This document shows, in pieces, positions 45,188 through 54,263 of a DNA stretch of 64,000 nt. The notes under the pieces were generated by a model that had not been told where the DNA came from, made no database searches, and was given only the letters and a program-made list of their open reading frames with translations. Position numbers and translations under genes: made by a program. Numbering within the stretch: position 1 is the stretch's first letter; each line of letters opens with the position of its first letter. The stretch comes from an uncultured Pelagibacteraceae bacterium (lineage in GTDB: Bacteria > Pseudomonadota > Alphaproteobacteria > Pelagibacterales > Pelagibacteraceae): NCBI GenBank assembly GCA_902543575.1, contig CACBYV010000002.1, positions 62,001 through 126,000 of the forward strand, in the 5' to 3' direction.

Positions 45188-46509
45188 TTTATCTTTGCAC
45201 CCAAAATTTTAATTAATTTGATAAAATCAGGAAAAGAGGATTTTATTGAATCCTTATCATAAATTTTCCATTTTCCACCAAGTGTTAAAGCTGCAACACA
45301 TGACATCATAAATACCCTATGATCTTTTTTAAAGTTTTTTACGATTAATTTTTTATTTAATTTTAATTTCGGGTTTCCAATTATTTTAATATCATTATTT
45401 TTTCTTATTACTTTTACACCAATCTTTCTCAAAAAACTTACGCCTATATCTAGTCTAGGGCTCTCTTTTTTATTTAATTCTCCTAAATCTTTAAATGTAG
45501 AAATTCCTCTTGATTTTGCAGCAACTAAAAAAATAATTAAAAATTCATCAATTGCTGAACTGTTTAAATTTTTAGGACATTTTATTGCATTTAGGCTATT
45601 ATTACTTTTTATGTGTATGTCTGAGGTAACTTCTCCTTTATACTTTTTTTGATTTTTCAATAAAATCTTTGCGTTCATTTTATTGAGAATTTTGATAATT
45701 CCTGTTCTCGACTTATTTACATTTACATTTTTTATAATTAGCTGAGAATTATCAGATAAAAGTGTTAAAACTATAAAAAAAGCACTTGAGCTTATATCAC
45801 CTGGAACTACATATTGAAATCCCTGAAAATTTGTTTGACCATTAACTTCAATATAATCATATTTTTTTTTTTTTAATACTTTTATAGGAACCCCAAGATT
45901 TTTTAAAAGAATTTCAGTATGATCCCTTGACTTTCTTGCCTTAATTTTTGTTAATCCTGGTGTTTTCAATCCTGCAAATATAACTGCACTTTTACATTGA
46001 GCGCTTCCGATTCTTTCAACATATTTTATTGGCCTCAAAAATTTAGTACCATGTATTTTAACAGGTAAATAATTTTTATTAGAAATAGTTATTGCTCCAA
46101 ATTTTTTTAGAGGCTCTGTAACTCTAGAAAAATCTCTCCTTGATAAACTTTTGTCACCTTTAATTGTTATTTGATTATTTGCGTCAACAAGTAGTCCTAA
46201 AACTAATCTTGCAAATGTCCCTGAATTTCCAGAATAGATATTTACTTTTTTTTTTGTTTTAAAACCACTTAGGCCGAAGCCTTTTATAATATAGCAATTA
46301 TTCGATTTTTTATAATCAATGCCTAATTTTTTTATTGATTTTAATGAATTTAATACATCCTCAGATTCAAGTAGATTATAAATTCTAGAAGTTCCAATAG
46401 CTTGTGAAGCTAACAAAACACATCTAATAGATATACTTTTATCTCCATTGACATTGATCTCATCATTAAAATTTTTAATAATTTTATTTATTTCAATGTA
46501 ATTTTTCAT
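45184..46509 (-). CDS. aroA: 5-enolpyruvylshikimate-3-phosphate synthase
   Basis: A 441-aa shikimate-pathway enzyme. Motifs: NGDKSISIRCVLLA at the N-terminus, YSGNSGTFARLVLG for the PEP-binding loop, SLSRRDFSRVTEPL, KSRDHTEILL and a C-terminal DHRVFMM. The glycine-loop sequence differs from both common classes, so inhibitor sensitivity cannot be predicted. It overlaps cmk by 4 bases and begins 7 bases after lptB. Confidence 0.94.
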   Translation of the reverse strand: MKNYIEINKIIKNFNDEINVNGDKSISIRCVLLASQAIGTSRIYNLLESEDVLNSLKSIKKLGIDYKKSNNCYIIKGFGLSGFKTKKKVNIYSGNSGTFARLVLGLLVDANNQITIKGDKSLSRRDFSRVTEPLKKFGAITISNKNYLPVKIHGTKFLRPIKYVERIGSAQCKSAVIFAGLKTPGLTKIKARKSRDHTEILLKNLGVPIKVLKKKKYDYIEVNGQTNFQGFQYVVPGDISSSAFFIVLTLLSDNSQLIIKNVNVNKSRTGIIKILNKMNAKILLKNQKKYKGEVTSDIHIKSNNSLNAIKCPKNLNSSAIDEFLIIFLVAAKSRGISTFKDLGELNKKESPRLDIGVSFLRKIGVKVIRKNNDIKIIGNPKLKLNKKLIVKNFKKDHRVFMMSCVAALTLGGKWKIYDKDSIKSSFPDFIKLIKILGAKIN

Positions 46510-46516
46510 TGATGAA

Positions 46517-47293
46517 TTAACTTAGATTAAATTCATCACCAAAATACATTGTTTTAGCATTCTTATCACTGATAACTTCATTCGGGCTACCGGAAGCAAT
46601 TATTTTTCCGTTAGATAAAATAATTGCTCTATCAACACAATTTAAAAGATCTCTAGCCTGGTGATCGCAAACAACAATAGAAATTTTTTCAGAGGATTGT
46701 AGATTTAGAATAATTTCCTGCAACATTTTTATGGTTAATATATCAAGTGCTGCAAATGGCTCATCTAAAAGTAAAATTTGTGGATCATTTATTAAAGCCA
46801 TGGCAATCACAAGTTTTTTTTTTTGTCCACCAGATAAATTTTTTGTTTTAATTTTTAATATCGATTCAAATTCGAATTGAGTAATCAATTTATTTAATTT
46901 GTGTTCTCTTAACTCTTTTTCTTTTATATGAATTTCTGCAACTAATTTTAAATTATCTAATAAACTCAAATCTTGTATTAGTCCTCCATACTGAGGAACA
47001 AAACCTAATTTAAATTTTGTAAAACGTTCATTAATAGGTAACTTAGTTGACTTTATGCCATCTATATATATTTCACCATAATTTGGATCTTTTAAACCGG
47101 TTATTAAATTAAAAATTGTTGACTTCCCAACACCATTAGGACCTAACAAGCCGAGTATTTCCTCTTTATTGATTTGTAAATTTAAATTATCGATTATTTG
47201 CCGTTTATTATAAAAAACAGAAATATTTTTCAATTCCACAATAGGTTCTGTTGATCTATAATCTTCTATCTTAAACTTTTTTATTAAGGCCAT
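46517..47293 (-). CDS. lptB: LPS export ABC transporter ATP-binding protein
   Basis: A 258-aa ABC ATPase. Walker A GPNGVGKST, Q-loop VPQYGG, signature NLSGGQKKKL and Walker B ILLLDEPFAALD are all intact. It powers extraction of lipopolysaccharide by LptFG. It overlaps lptC by one base. A short N-terminal extension (about 15 residues) precedes the usual start of the ATPase domain. Confidence 0.92.
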   Translation of the reverse strand: MALIKKFKIEDYRSTEPIVELKNISVFYNKRQIIDNLNLQINKEEILGLLGPNGVGKSTIFNLITGLKDPNYGEIYIDGIKSTKLPINERFTKFKLGFVPQYGGLIQDLSLLDNLKLVAEIHIKEKELREHKLNKLITQFEFESILKIKTKNLSGGQKKKLVIAMALINDPQILLLDEPFAALDILTIKMLQEIILNLQSSEKISIVVCDHQARDLLNCVDRAIILSNGKIIASGSPNEVISDKNAKTMYFGDEFNLS

Positions 47294-48045
47294 TAATTTG
47301 CTGTAATTTCAATTTTATCATCTGAACTTATATTTATATCTTTGGTTAAAATATTCAAAGTAATTTTATTTGCTTTCATAAATGAATTATTGCCTTGAAC
47401 AGTAACATTATTGTATGCAACAGCGATATTTTTATCTATATTTAAATCTAAATTATCACATCTTATAATTTTATTATCATAGTTTATTTGAACATTATTA
47501 TAAAACTTTGAATTTTGATTTGAGTAATTATACTCTGCATTCTTTGATGATATTTCTACTTCTGATCTATCTACTGATTTAATTACTCCATAAACTTCAA
47601 TGAGATCTAATATATTTGTATTTTCTAAATTAGTTTTGCCATAATCAGCAATGATTTTAAAAATGCTACCATTTTTATTAGTTGTAATGTATTCAATATT
47701 TTTAGTTAGATTATTAATTTTATTTTCATTATTAATCTTTTCATCAATCTTTTGTTGTTTGCTATTTTTTTTTATTTCACTTGTAATATTTTGAGTGAAG
47801 TTTTTAGTAATAATTTCTTTATCTTTAACTTGTGATTTCTTTGTTTTATTAGAATCAATTACTTCTAAGATTTCCTGATTACTTGATAAGTTTTGAGAGT
47901 CGTTTGAATTTTCGATACTTAATTCACCTGAGATGACTTCTTGTTTTTTCATCGGTCCAGAATAAAAATATAAGAAATATATGCCTCCTAAAATTATTAT
48001 AATTAACAAAAAAAGTATTAATTGAAGTAATGATTTTACTGACAT
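47293..48045 (-). CDS. lptC: LPS export protein LptC
   Basis: A 250-aa bitopic protein: membrane helix at about 7-28, a long low-complexity Asn/Lys/Glu/Ser spacer (about 35-120) and a C-terminal beta-jellyroll with IIADYGKTN, DLIEVYGVIKSVDRSEVEI and NNVTVQGNNSFMKANKIT, fitting LptC. The usual lptA gene between lptC and lptB is missing here; the tail of this protein could be read as LptA-like, since both share the OstA fold. It overlaps kdsD and lptB by 1 base each. Confidence 0.8.
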   Translation of the reverse strand: MSVKSLLQLILFLLIIIILGGIYFLYFYSGPMKKQEVISGELSIENSNDSQNLSSNQEILEVIDSNKTKKSQVKDKEIITKNFTQNITSEIKKNSKQQKIDEKINNENKINNLTKNIEYITTNKNGSIFKIIADYGKTNLENTNILDLIEVYGVIKSVDRSEVEISSKNAEYNYSNQNSKFYNNVQINYDNKIIRCDNLDLNIDKNIAVAYNNVTVQGNNSFMKANKITLNILTKDINISSDDKIEITAN

Positions 48046-49025
48046 TAATTAATATTTGAACTCAAAATATCATGCATATGCAACAATCCAATTGTTTTTT
48101 TTTGATTACTTTTTCTATGAACACATAATGAAGTAATCTTTTTTAAATTCATCAATGTCAATGCTGAAGCTGCTAACATATTTTCGTCTACACTAATTGG
48201 ATTTTTTTTCATAACTTTGTTTACCTGTATATTTTCAAAATTAGAATATTTCTGAGCAATTCTTTTTAAATCCCCATCTGTAATTATTCCACAAGTATTA
48301 CCGTTTTTCTTTGTAATTATTAATACACCTAACTTTTTGTTATCAATAATTTTGATAGCTCTTTTCATTACTATGTTTTCATTTATCTTAGGAATTTTTT
48401 TTCCAATTAACATCAAATCACTAACAGTTTTTAATTTAATTGAAAGAGAGCCGCTTGGATGAAATTTTTTGAAATCAAATTTTGTAAAATTTTTAGTTTT
48501 CATACCTGCAATAGCTAGAGCATCACCTAAAGCCAATTGCGTTGTAGTTGAGGAAGTTGGTACGATATTTTCTGGTCCAGCTTCTCGCGTATTAGGCATT
48601 AAAAATGTAGCATCAGAATTTTTATATAAAATCGAGTTTTTTTTTGATGTAATACCGATTAGTTTAATACTACGATTTCTTGAAATGTATTGAATTATAT
48701 TTTTTAACTCTTGACTTTCACCACTGTTACTAATTAAGATTACTATATCTTTAGAAGTAATTTGGCCCATATCTCCATGACTAGCATTTGAAGCATCTAA
48801 AAAAAAAGCCGATATACCTGTCGATGAAAAAGTTGCAGCCCATTTTTTGGCTATTATTCCACTTTTTCCAACACCAGAAATTATAACTTTACCATCTTTA
48901 CATGAAAGGATTATTTTTAAAACTTTATCAAAACTTCTGTTAATACTTTTTTTGAGCTTCTTTAATGCATCAATTTCATATTCTATTACATTCTTTGCTA
49001 AGATTTGAATGTTTTTATTTTTCAT
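48045..49025 (-). CDS. kdsD: Arabinose-5-phosphate isomerase (KdsD/KpsF/GutQ family)
   Basis: A 326-aa enzyme making arabinose 5-phosphate for KDO. An N-terminal SIS domain (SGVGKSGIIAKKWAATFSS, ISNSGESQEL, PTSSTTTQLALGDALA) is followed by two CBS domains (about 205-326). kdsB, for activating KDO, lies further on in this window. Its end overlaps lptC by 1 base and it starts directly after rnd. Confidence 0.93.
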   Translation of the reverse strand: MKNKNIQILAKNVIEYEIDALKKLKKSINRSFDKVLKIILSCKDGKVIISGVGKSGIIAKKWAATFSSTGISAFFLDASNASHGDMGQITSKDIVILISNSGESQELKNIIQYISRNRSIKLIGITSKKNSILYKNSDATFLMPNTREAGPENIVPTSSTTTQLALGDALAIAGMKTKNFTKFDFKKFHPSGSLSIKLKTVSDLMLIGKKIPKINENIVMKRAIKIIDNKKLGVLIITKKNGNTCGIITDGDLKRIAQKYSNFENIQVNKVMKKNPISVDENMLAASALTLMNLKKITSLCVHRKSNQKKTIGLLHMHDILSSNIN

Positions 49026-49637
49026 TTAATGGGACCAAATGTCAGTATTAAAGGAAGCCAAATCTAGGTTCACTCTACTATTTATAAATTTAATAGTATC
49101 GTAATAAAGCTTATCTCTTTTTTCTCTAATTAAAATTTTTTCTAAGTTAAGAAAAATTTTATGTAAATAAACAACGTCTTTTGCACAGTAAACTAATTGT
49201 TTTTCTGTTAATTCCCCACCAAAATCAGATGTCTGTAAATTTTTATTTATATCATTTCCAGTAAATTCTTTTATTAAATCTTTTAATCCATGTTTATCAC
49301 TATAACTTCTTGCTAATTTGCTCATAATTTTAGTGCAATTAATATTATCAACCTCAACCTTTAAATATTTTTTTATGAATAATAAGTCAGCTCTTGCATA
49401 ATGAAATATTTTATTAATTTTCTTATCTTGGAGTACTTTCTTTAAATTTGGAGCATGATAAGTTTCTCTGTTCAATTTTATTATGTGAGCGTCGTTATTT
49501 CCCGTTGAAATTTGAACTAAACAAAGACTATCCCTCTCAACATTTAGACCCATAAATTCGCAATCTATTGCTATTTTGTCACTAAGAACTAATTGGTCTG
49601 GCAAATCTTCGTTGTGTAATTTAATATCTAAATTCAT
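49026..49637 (-). CDS. rnd: RNase D-like 3'-5' exonuclease (DEDD domain only)
   Basis: A 203-aa protein containing only the exonuclease domain: AIDCEFMGLN with the first acidic pair, FHYARADLLFIKKYL for motif II and YCAKDVVYLHKI for motif III (DEDDy type). It lacks the HRDC domains of longer RNase D, as is common in alphaproteobacteria. Probable role in stable RNA 3' trimming. It leads the rnd-kdsD-lptC-lptB run, and its start codon is only 16 bases from that of the divergent gene. Confidence 0.9.
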   Translation of the reverse strand: MNLDIKLHNEDLPDQLVLSDKIAIDCEFMGLNVERDSLCLVQISTGNNDAHIIKLNRETYHAPNLKKVLQDKKINKIFHYARADLLFIKKYLKVEVDNINCTKIMSKLARSYSDKHGLKDLIKEFTGNDINKNLQTSDFGGELTEKQLVYCAKDVVYLHKIFLNLEKILIREKRDKLYYDTIKFINSRVNLDLASFNTDIWSH

Positions 49638-49653
49638 TTGATAGAATATATAT

Positions 49654-50619
49654 ATGAAACAAAAAGAAATTCTACTTTTCGGTGCAACTGGTCAAATAGG
49701 CAGAAATCTTGTAAGAAAGTTAACTAAAAATAACTACAAAATTACTGCAGTCACTAGAAATGTCCACACAGCTGGCTACAAACTAAAAACTCAAGCAAAC
49801 CCTGGATATTTAAAATTTATTGAGCTTAAAAATTTTAACTTAGACAAAATTGATGAATTAATGAAGAACGCATCAATTTGTATAAATTTAATTGGAATAC
49901 TATATGAAAAAAAAAAAAATGAATTTGATGTTATACATACTGACTTACCAGATTTTTTGTCACAAAAGGCTAATAAATATAAATTAGATAAATTTGTACA
50001 TTTATCATCATTGGGTGTTGAGGAAGCAACGGATAGCAAATATGCACAAAGTAAGCTTAACGGTGAAAAGAAAATAATTAATAATTGTGAAAATTATATA
50101 ATAATTAAACCTTCAATTGTATATTCTGTTGATGATAATTTTACAACAAACTTTATGTCCCTACTAAGTTTACTACCTATAATGCCAATTTATCATAATG
50201 GTAAAACAAAATTTAGTCCTATTCATGTTACAGACTTGGTTGATATAATCTATAATTTAATTGATAGTAAAAATAATAAATTGATACTGGAATGTATTGG
50301 TCCAGAAGTGCTTACTTTTAAAGAAATCATTCAAAAATTGTTAATTTCAATTGGAAAGAAAAGATTATTAGTACCCCTTCCGTTTCCTTTAGCAAAACTT
50401 TCAGCAAAATTTTTACAATTATTTCCAAAACCATTACTGACAGAAGACCAACTCAATTTATTAAAATATGATAATTGTAAATCCGATAAATATAAAAATA
50501 ACTTTGATTTAGGTTTTAAAACTAATAAAAAGTTTGAAGAAGAAATAGAAAAATATAGTTATAATTGGAGGACCGGCGGTCAATTTGCAAAGTATAATAA
50601 TTTAGGAAATAATAAATGA
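49654..50619 (+). CDS. NAD(P)-binding protein, complex I NDUFA9-like family
   Basis: A 321-aa atypical short-chain reductase. Rossmann motif LLFGATGQIGRNLVRKL, then VHLSSLGVEEATDSKYAQSKLNGE and a hydrophobic segment PIMPIYHNGKTKFSPIHVTD. This matches the NDUFA9-type proteins of alphaproteobacteria and mitochondrial complex I. A role in quinone or complex I biology is inferred. The coding sequence contains an unbroken run of 13 A (49907-49919). It overlaps the SHOCT gene by 4 bases. Confidence 0.85.
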   Translation: MKQKEILLFGATGQIGRNLVRKLTKNNYKITAVTRNVHTAGYKLKTQANPGYLKFIELKNFNLDKIDELMKNASICINLIGILYEKKKNEFDVIHTDLPDFLSQKANKYKLDKFVHLSSLGVEEATDSKYAQSKLNGEKKIINNCENYIIIKPSIVYSVDDNFTTNFMSLLSLLPIMPIYHNGKTKFSPIHVTDLVDIIYNLIDSKNNKLILECIGPEVLTFKEIIQKLLISIGKKRLLVPLPFPLAKLSAKFLQLFPKPLLTEDQLNLLKYDNCKSDKYKNNFDLGFKTNKKFEEEIEKYSYNWRTGGQFAKYNNLGNNK

Positions 50620-50900
50620 CCTATATAGTTATTGGAATATGCTTAGTTTTATTAATAGCGGTTGTATATATTTCAGCAAAACCAATTAGCATGGGTATTG
50701 AGGCAAGAAGAAATATTAATCATGGCTCAAGTGAAGAAAGTGAAGAGTCATTTGAAAAAAATGAAAAAATTGATTTTGAAAAGGATTATTTAAAAGATAC
50801 AAATATAACTGATGAAATTTCAAGATTAAATCAATTAAAAATTGATGGGGTTTTATCTGAAGAAGAATTTAAAAGAGCTAAAAAAAAATTGTTAGATTAA
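50616..50900 (+). CDS. Short membrane-anchored protein with C-terminal SHOCT motif
   Basis: A 94-aa protein. Membrane helix at about residues 2-24, an acidic Ser/Glu/Lys linker, and a C-terminal SHOCT motif: ISRLNQLKIDGVLSEEEFKR. SHOCT motifs are short oligomerisation or end domains of unknown role. It overlaps the NDUFA9-like gene by 4 bases and converges on gcrA with a 4-base overlap. Confidence 0.8.
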   Translation: MTYIVIGICLVLLIAVVYISAKPISMGIEARRNINHGSSEESEESFEKNEKIDFEKDYLKDTNITDEISRLNQLKIDGVLSEEEFKRAKKKLLD

Positions 50901-51388
50901 GCAGATTTAATTTTTTTTTGTATAAATTTAGGCATTTCATCATCTTTTTCGACTATATCCTCTTTTTTTCCTTTTGGTTGGAATACAATCATTAAATGAA
51001 GCGGACAGTACGAAAATTTTTCTACATTTTTTCTTCCACAAAATCTGGCATCCTTTTCATTTGGATTTCCTTCCATGTATTTGCAAGTATCTTCGGTTAG
51101 TTCTTCTAAACTCAAATTTTTTGCAGGCTCAAAGTCTTTATTTAAAAGAAGTGATTTGAATTTGCCTCTTCTACCTTTAAAGGATACTTGAGAGCTTTGT
51201 TTAAAATTATTTTTTTGAGAACTTATTGAAGATCTTGCTTTTATCTTTGAAGATAAATTTAAGCGATGTGCTTTTCCAATAACTGCATTCCTAGAAACAC
51301 CACCAATTATTTCAGCTATTTGACTTGCAGTTTGACCTTTGCCCCATAATTCCTTTAATTTGTTTACTTTTTCCTCTGTCCAACTCAT
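50897..51388 (-). CDS. gcrA: GcrA-family cell-cycle regulator
   Basis: A 163-aa protein with the GcrA N-terminal DNA-binding region MSWTEEKVNKLKELWGKG, QIAEIIGGVSRNAVIGKAHR, and a cysteine-containing C-terminal part (CKYMEGNPNEKDARFCGR, YCPLH). GcrA binds RNA polymerase sigma70 and often senses CcrM methylation. I start at ATG 51388, the conserved MSWTEE; an upstream in-frame extension to 51439 is not like the family. No ccrM in this window. Confidence 0.92.
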   Translation of the reverse strand: MSWTEEKVNKLKELWGKGQTASQIAEIIGGVSRNAVIGKAHRLNLSSKIKARSSISSQKNNFKQSSQVSFKGRRGKFKSLLLNKDFEPAKNLSLEELTEDTCKYMEGNPNEKDARFCGRKNVEKFSYCPLHLMIVFQPKGKKEDIVEKDDEMPKFIQKKIKSA

Positions 51389-51504
51389 AAAAATACAATA
51401 TTTAGTATTATTAAAATGTATAATAACATCATGTTGCATATATTAAATTATAAACAAGTATTATTTAATATTTTTCAACAATAAATTAAATTTATAACTT
51501 GAGG

Positions 51505-51534
51505 TTGAAAATTAAACTGTCAAATAAGTATAAA
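51505..51534 (+). promoter_or_regulatory. Candidate argD promoter
   Basis: TTGAAA (51505-51510) and TATAAA (51529-51534) with an 18-base spacer. With normal spacing the transcript starts near 51541, about 6 bases before the argD ATG at 51547. This supports that ATG over the in-frame TTG at 51499, which lies upstream of the promoter. Confidence 0.5.
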
Positions 51535-51546
51535 GAAGAATTAAAT

Positions 51547-52710
51547 ATGAGCGCTTTAGCCCCAAATTATAAAAGAAAAAATTTGTCATTTGTTAAAGGA
51601 AGAGGCAGTTTCCTAATAACTGCAGACGGCAAAAAATATTTGGACTTTGTTCAAGGCATAGCAGTTAATTCTCTTGGTCATGCAAATCAAAAGCTTGTAA
51701 ATGCAATAAATGTACAATCAAAGAAACTGTGGCATGTATCTAATGCTTTTAAAATACCCGAAGGCGAAAGATTGGCAAAGAGATTAGCAAAAAAAACTTT
51801 TGCGGACTCTGTTATATTTCAAAATAGTGGAGCTGAAGCCACAGAAGCAGCAATTAAAGTTGCTAGAAGATATTTTTATTCAAAGGGAAAAAAACATAAA
51901 AATAGAATTATTTGTATAAAAAATTCATTCCATGGAAGAACAATTGCAGCGATATATGCAAGTGGTTCAAAAAAAATGACAGAAGGATTTGGTCCAAAAG
52001 TTCCAGGCTTTGATCACTTTGAGTTTGGTGATCACAAAAAACTAAAAAAATTGATTAATAAGAATACAGCAGCTATTATGATTGAAACAGTTATGGGTGA
52101 GGGTGGTATTAAAGTAATTCCAAATTGGTGCATAAAAGCAATTAGAAACATATGTAATCAAAAAGGAATACTTTTAATTCTCGATGAGGTTCAGTGTGGT
52201 ATTGGAAGATCAGGAAAATTTTTTGCTTTTGAGTATGCAAACGTAAAACCAGATATAGTTCCAATTGCAAAAGGAATTGGGGGCGGTTTTCCTATTGGAG
52301 CAGTACTAATGACAAAAAAAGTTGCGAAAGCTATGATACCAGGTACGCATGGTTCAACATTTGGTGGAAACCCACTTGCAATGGCAGTTGGAAATGCTGT
52401 TTTAGATCAAATAAATAAGAATTTGTTAATAAATGTAAATAAAATGTCAAAATACTTTATTCATGAACTTAATGAAATAAAAATTAAATATCCCCAGGTA
52501 ATTAAAGAAGTAAGAGGAGTAGGACTATTAATTGGTTTACAACTTTTTAAGGATCAAACTGAGTTTATAAAAAAATTAATGGAAAATAAATTATTGACTA
52601 TTAGAGCAGCTGAAAATGTTATAAGAATTTTACCCCCATTAAATGTAAAAAAAAGAGAAATTGATATAGCTTTAAAAACTATTAGTAAAGTTTGTAATCA
52701 AATAAAATGA
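51547..52710 (+). CDS. argD: Acetylornithine aminotransferase
   Basis: A 387-aa class III PLP aminotransferase. Segments: FVQGIAVNSLGHAN, FQNSGAEATEAAIKVARR, ILDEVQCGIGRSGKFFAFE and PDIVPIAKGIGGGFPIGA with the PLP lysine. It makes N-acetylornithine and may also act in the dap pathway. Start chosen at ATG 51547 (SALAPNYKRKN), consistent with the promoter position. It overlaps argF by 4 bases. Confidence 0.95.
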   Translation: MSALAPNYKRKNLSFVKGRGSFLITADGKKYLDFVQGIAVNSLGHANQKLVNAINVQSKKLWHVSNAFKIPEGERLAKRLAKKTFADSVIFQNSGAEATEAAIKVARRYFYSKGKKHKNRIICIKNSFHGRTIAAIYASGSKKMTEGFGPKVPGFDHFEFGDHKKLKKLINKNTAAIMIETVMGEGGIKVIPNWCIKAIRNICNQKGILLILDEVQCGIGRSGKFFAFEYANVKPDIVPIAKGIGGGFPIGAVLMTKKVAKAMIPGTHGSTFGGNPLAMAVGNAVLDQINKNLLINVNKMSKYFIHELNEIKIKYPQVIKEVRGVGLLIGLQLFKDQTEFIKKLMENKLLTIRAAENVIRILPPLNVKKREIDIALKTISKVCNQIK

Positions 52711-53636
52711 ATCACTTTATAAATTTAAAAGATATTCCCAGTAAAGATCTTAGAAAAATAATTGTTGATGCGAAACAAAGAAAAAAACAAAGAAAAAAAT
52801 TAAATACTTTAGAGCCAGACAAAGGATCACCTCTTAAGGGTAAAATGTTAGTTCAAATGTTTGAAAAAGCTAGTTCAAGAACAAGAATTAGCTTTTATTT
52901 AGCCATTAAACAGCTTGGAGGCGGAACATTGACACTTAGATCTAATGAACTTCATCTTGGACAAGGTGGCGAGACGATTGCTGATACCGCTAAAATTTTG
53001 TCTACTTATGGCGATGGCTTCATGTTGAGAACTGATGATGATAAAAAAATTGAAGATTTTCAAAAACATTTGACTATACCAATAATAAATGGGTTAAGTC
53101 CATCATCTCATCCAACTCAAGTATTATCAGATATTTTTACTGTTGAAGAAATTAAAAAAAAACCAATATCGAAATTAAAAATTTGTTGGATTGGAGATTC
53201 CAATAATGTTTTGGATAGTTTAATTGCAGCATCTGTTAAGTTTTCTTTTAGATTAAGCATTGGATGTCCAAAAAAATTTGCACCAGGCAAAAAGGTTAAA
53301 GATTGGGTAAGTAAAAATAAAAAAAAAATCTTTATATACCATAATGTAAAAAAAGCAGCTTTGGATGCGGATGTAATTTTTTCTGATAAAGTAATATCTC
53401 TAAATGACAAAGTTAACAAAAAAACAAAAAAACAACAGTTTAAAAAATTTAAAATTAAAAAAGAGATATTTAATTATACAAAAAAAAATTGTATTTTTTT
53501 GCATTGCTTACCAAGAGGTGATGAAGTAGAGGATGATGTATTTCTCGGAAAAAATTCTCATGTGTGGCAACAGGCATTGAACAGAGTTCATGTTCAAAAA
53601 AGTATTCTATTGTATTGTTTTGGAAAACTAAGGTAG
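52707..53636 (+). CDS. argF: Ornithine carbamoyltransferase
   Basis: A 309-aa transcarbamylase. Carbamoyl-phosphate loop EKASSRTRISF (SSRTR, a mild variant of STRTR), HPTQVLSDIFT and the ornithine loop LHCLPRGDEVEDDVF. It makes citrulline in arginine synthesis. It overlaps argD by 4 bases, and its end overlaps the convergent cytochrome c gene by 9 bases. Confidence 0.95.
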   Translation: MNHFINLKDIPSKDLRKIIVDAKQRKKQRKKLNTLEPDKGSPLKGKMLVQMFEKASSRTRISFYLAIKQLGGGTLTLRSNELHLGQGGETIADTAKILSTYGDGFMLRTDDDKKIEDFQKHLTIPIINGLSPSSHPTQVLSDIFTVEEIKKKPISKLKICWIGDSNNVLDSLIAASVKFSFRLSIGCPKKFAPGKKVKDWVSKNKKKIFIYHNVKKAALDADVIFSDKVISLNDKVNKKTKKQQFKKFKIKKEIFNYTKKNCIFLHCLPRGDEVEDDVFLGKNSHVWQQALNRVHVQKSILLYCFGKLR

Positions 53637-54167
53637 AGGTAGTGGATTATCTGAATTTTTGTTTAGATACAAAATGACTGATGCTCTATCTTTTTCTTTT
53701 CTTAATCCAGCAAATGCCATCTTAGTACCCTTAATATAACTTTGAGGTTTTTTTAAATAACCATTCATTTCTTCAAAGGTCCAATCTTTGTCATATGCTG
53801 CCATTGCTTTTGAATATTTATAATCTTTTTTTGATGCAACTTTTCTTCCTATTATACCATACAAAGCTGGTCCTATTTTATTTTCTCCACCTTTATTTAC
53901 CAAATGGCACGCAGAACATTTTTTGAAAACTTTCTCACCATGAGAAATATCTCCTAATGCAAGCAATGCAGAAATATCGATTTTTTCCTCAATTTTTTTT
54001 GCTGCTGAACTTGAAACTTGGGCGCTTTCCTGAATATCCACTTTGTATGCTGATTTCTCTGGTTTATCTACATGGAAAGCGATATCTGAAATTTTCCCAA
54101 TTCCAATTACAAGTAGTGCAATAAGAAGCACTGCTGCAATAATTTTGTTTATTTCAAATGAATCCAT
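53628..54167 (-). CDS. Membrane-anchored class I cytochrome c (CycM-like)
   Basis: A 179-aa protein. An uncleaved signal anchor (about 10-26) is followed by a linker and a cytochrome c domain with the haem motif CSACH (84-88) and an axial-ligand region GTKMAFAG. It resembles the alphaproteobacterial membrane cytochrome c552/CycM that carries electrons from the bc1 complex to the oxidase. It converges on argF and is divergent from kdsB. Confidence 0.9.
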   Translation of the reverse strand: MDSFEINKIIAAVLLIALLVIGIGKISDIAFHVDKPEKSAYKVDIQESAQVSSSAAKKIEEKIDISALLALGDISHGEKVFKKCSACHLVNKGGENKIGPALYGIIGRKVASKKDYKYSKAMAAYDKDWTFEEMNGYLKKPQSYIKGTKMAFAGLRKEKDRASVILYLNKNSDNPLPLP

Positions 54168-54233
54168 TATTTCTTTTTATTAAGGTCGTATAACATGTTA
54201 AACAAAATTTATACGAAATTTAATTTATAAATT

Positions 54234-54250
54234 TGCGTCTCAAAGACGCA
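54234..54250 (+). repeat. GC-rich hairpin just before kdsB
   Basis: TGCGTCT-CAA-AGACGCA is a perfect 7-bp hairpin with a 3-base loop, strongly GC-rich for this sequence. It ends 13 bases before the kdsB ATG, within the 96-base gap shared with the divergent cytochrome gene. It may lie in the kdsB leader. The 11-mer ATTTGCGTCTC at its left edge (54231-54241) is also found in the gyrB leader (3636-3646). Confidence 0.45.
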
Positions 54251-54263
54251 TAAATAAGAATAA

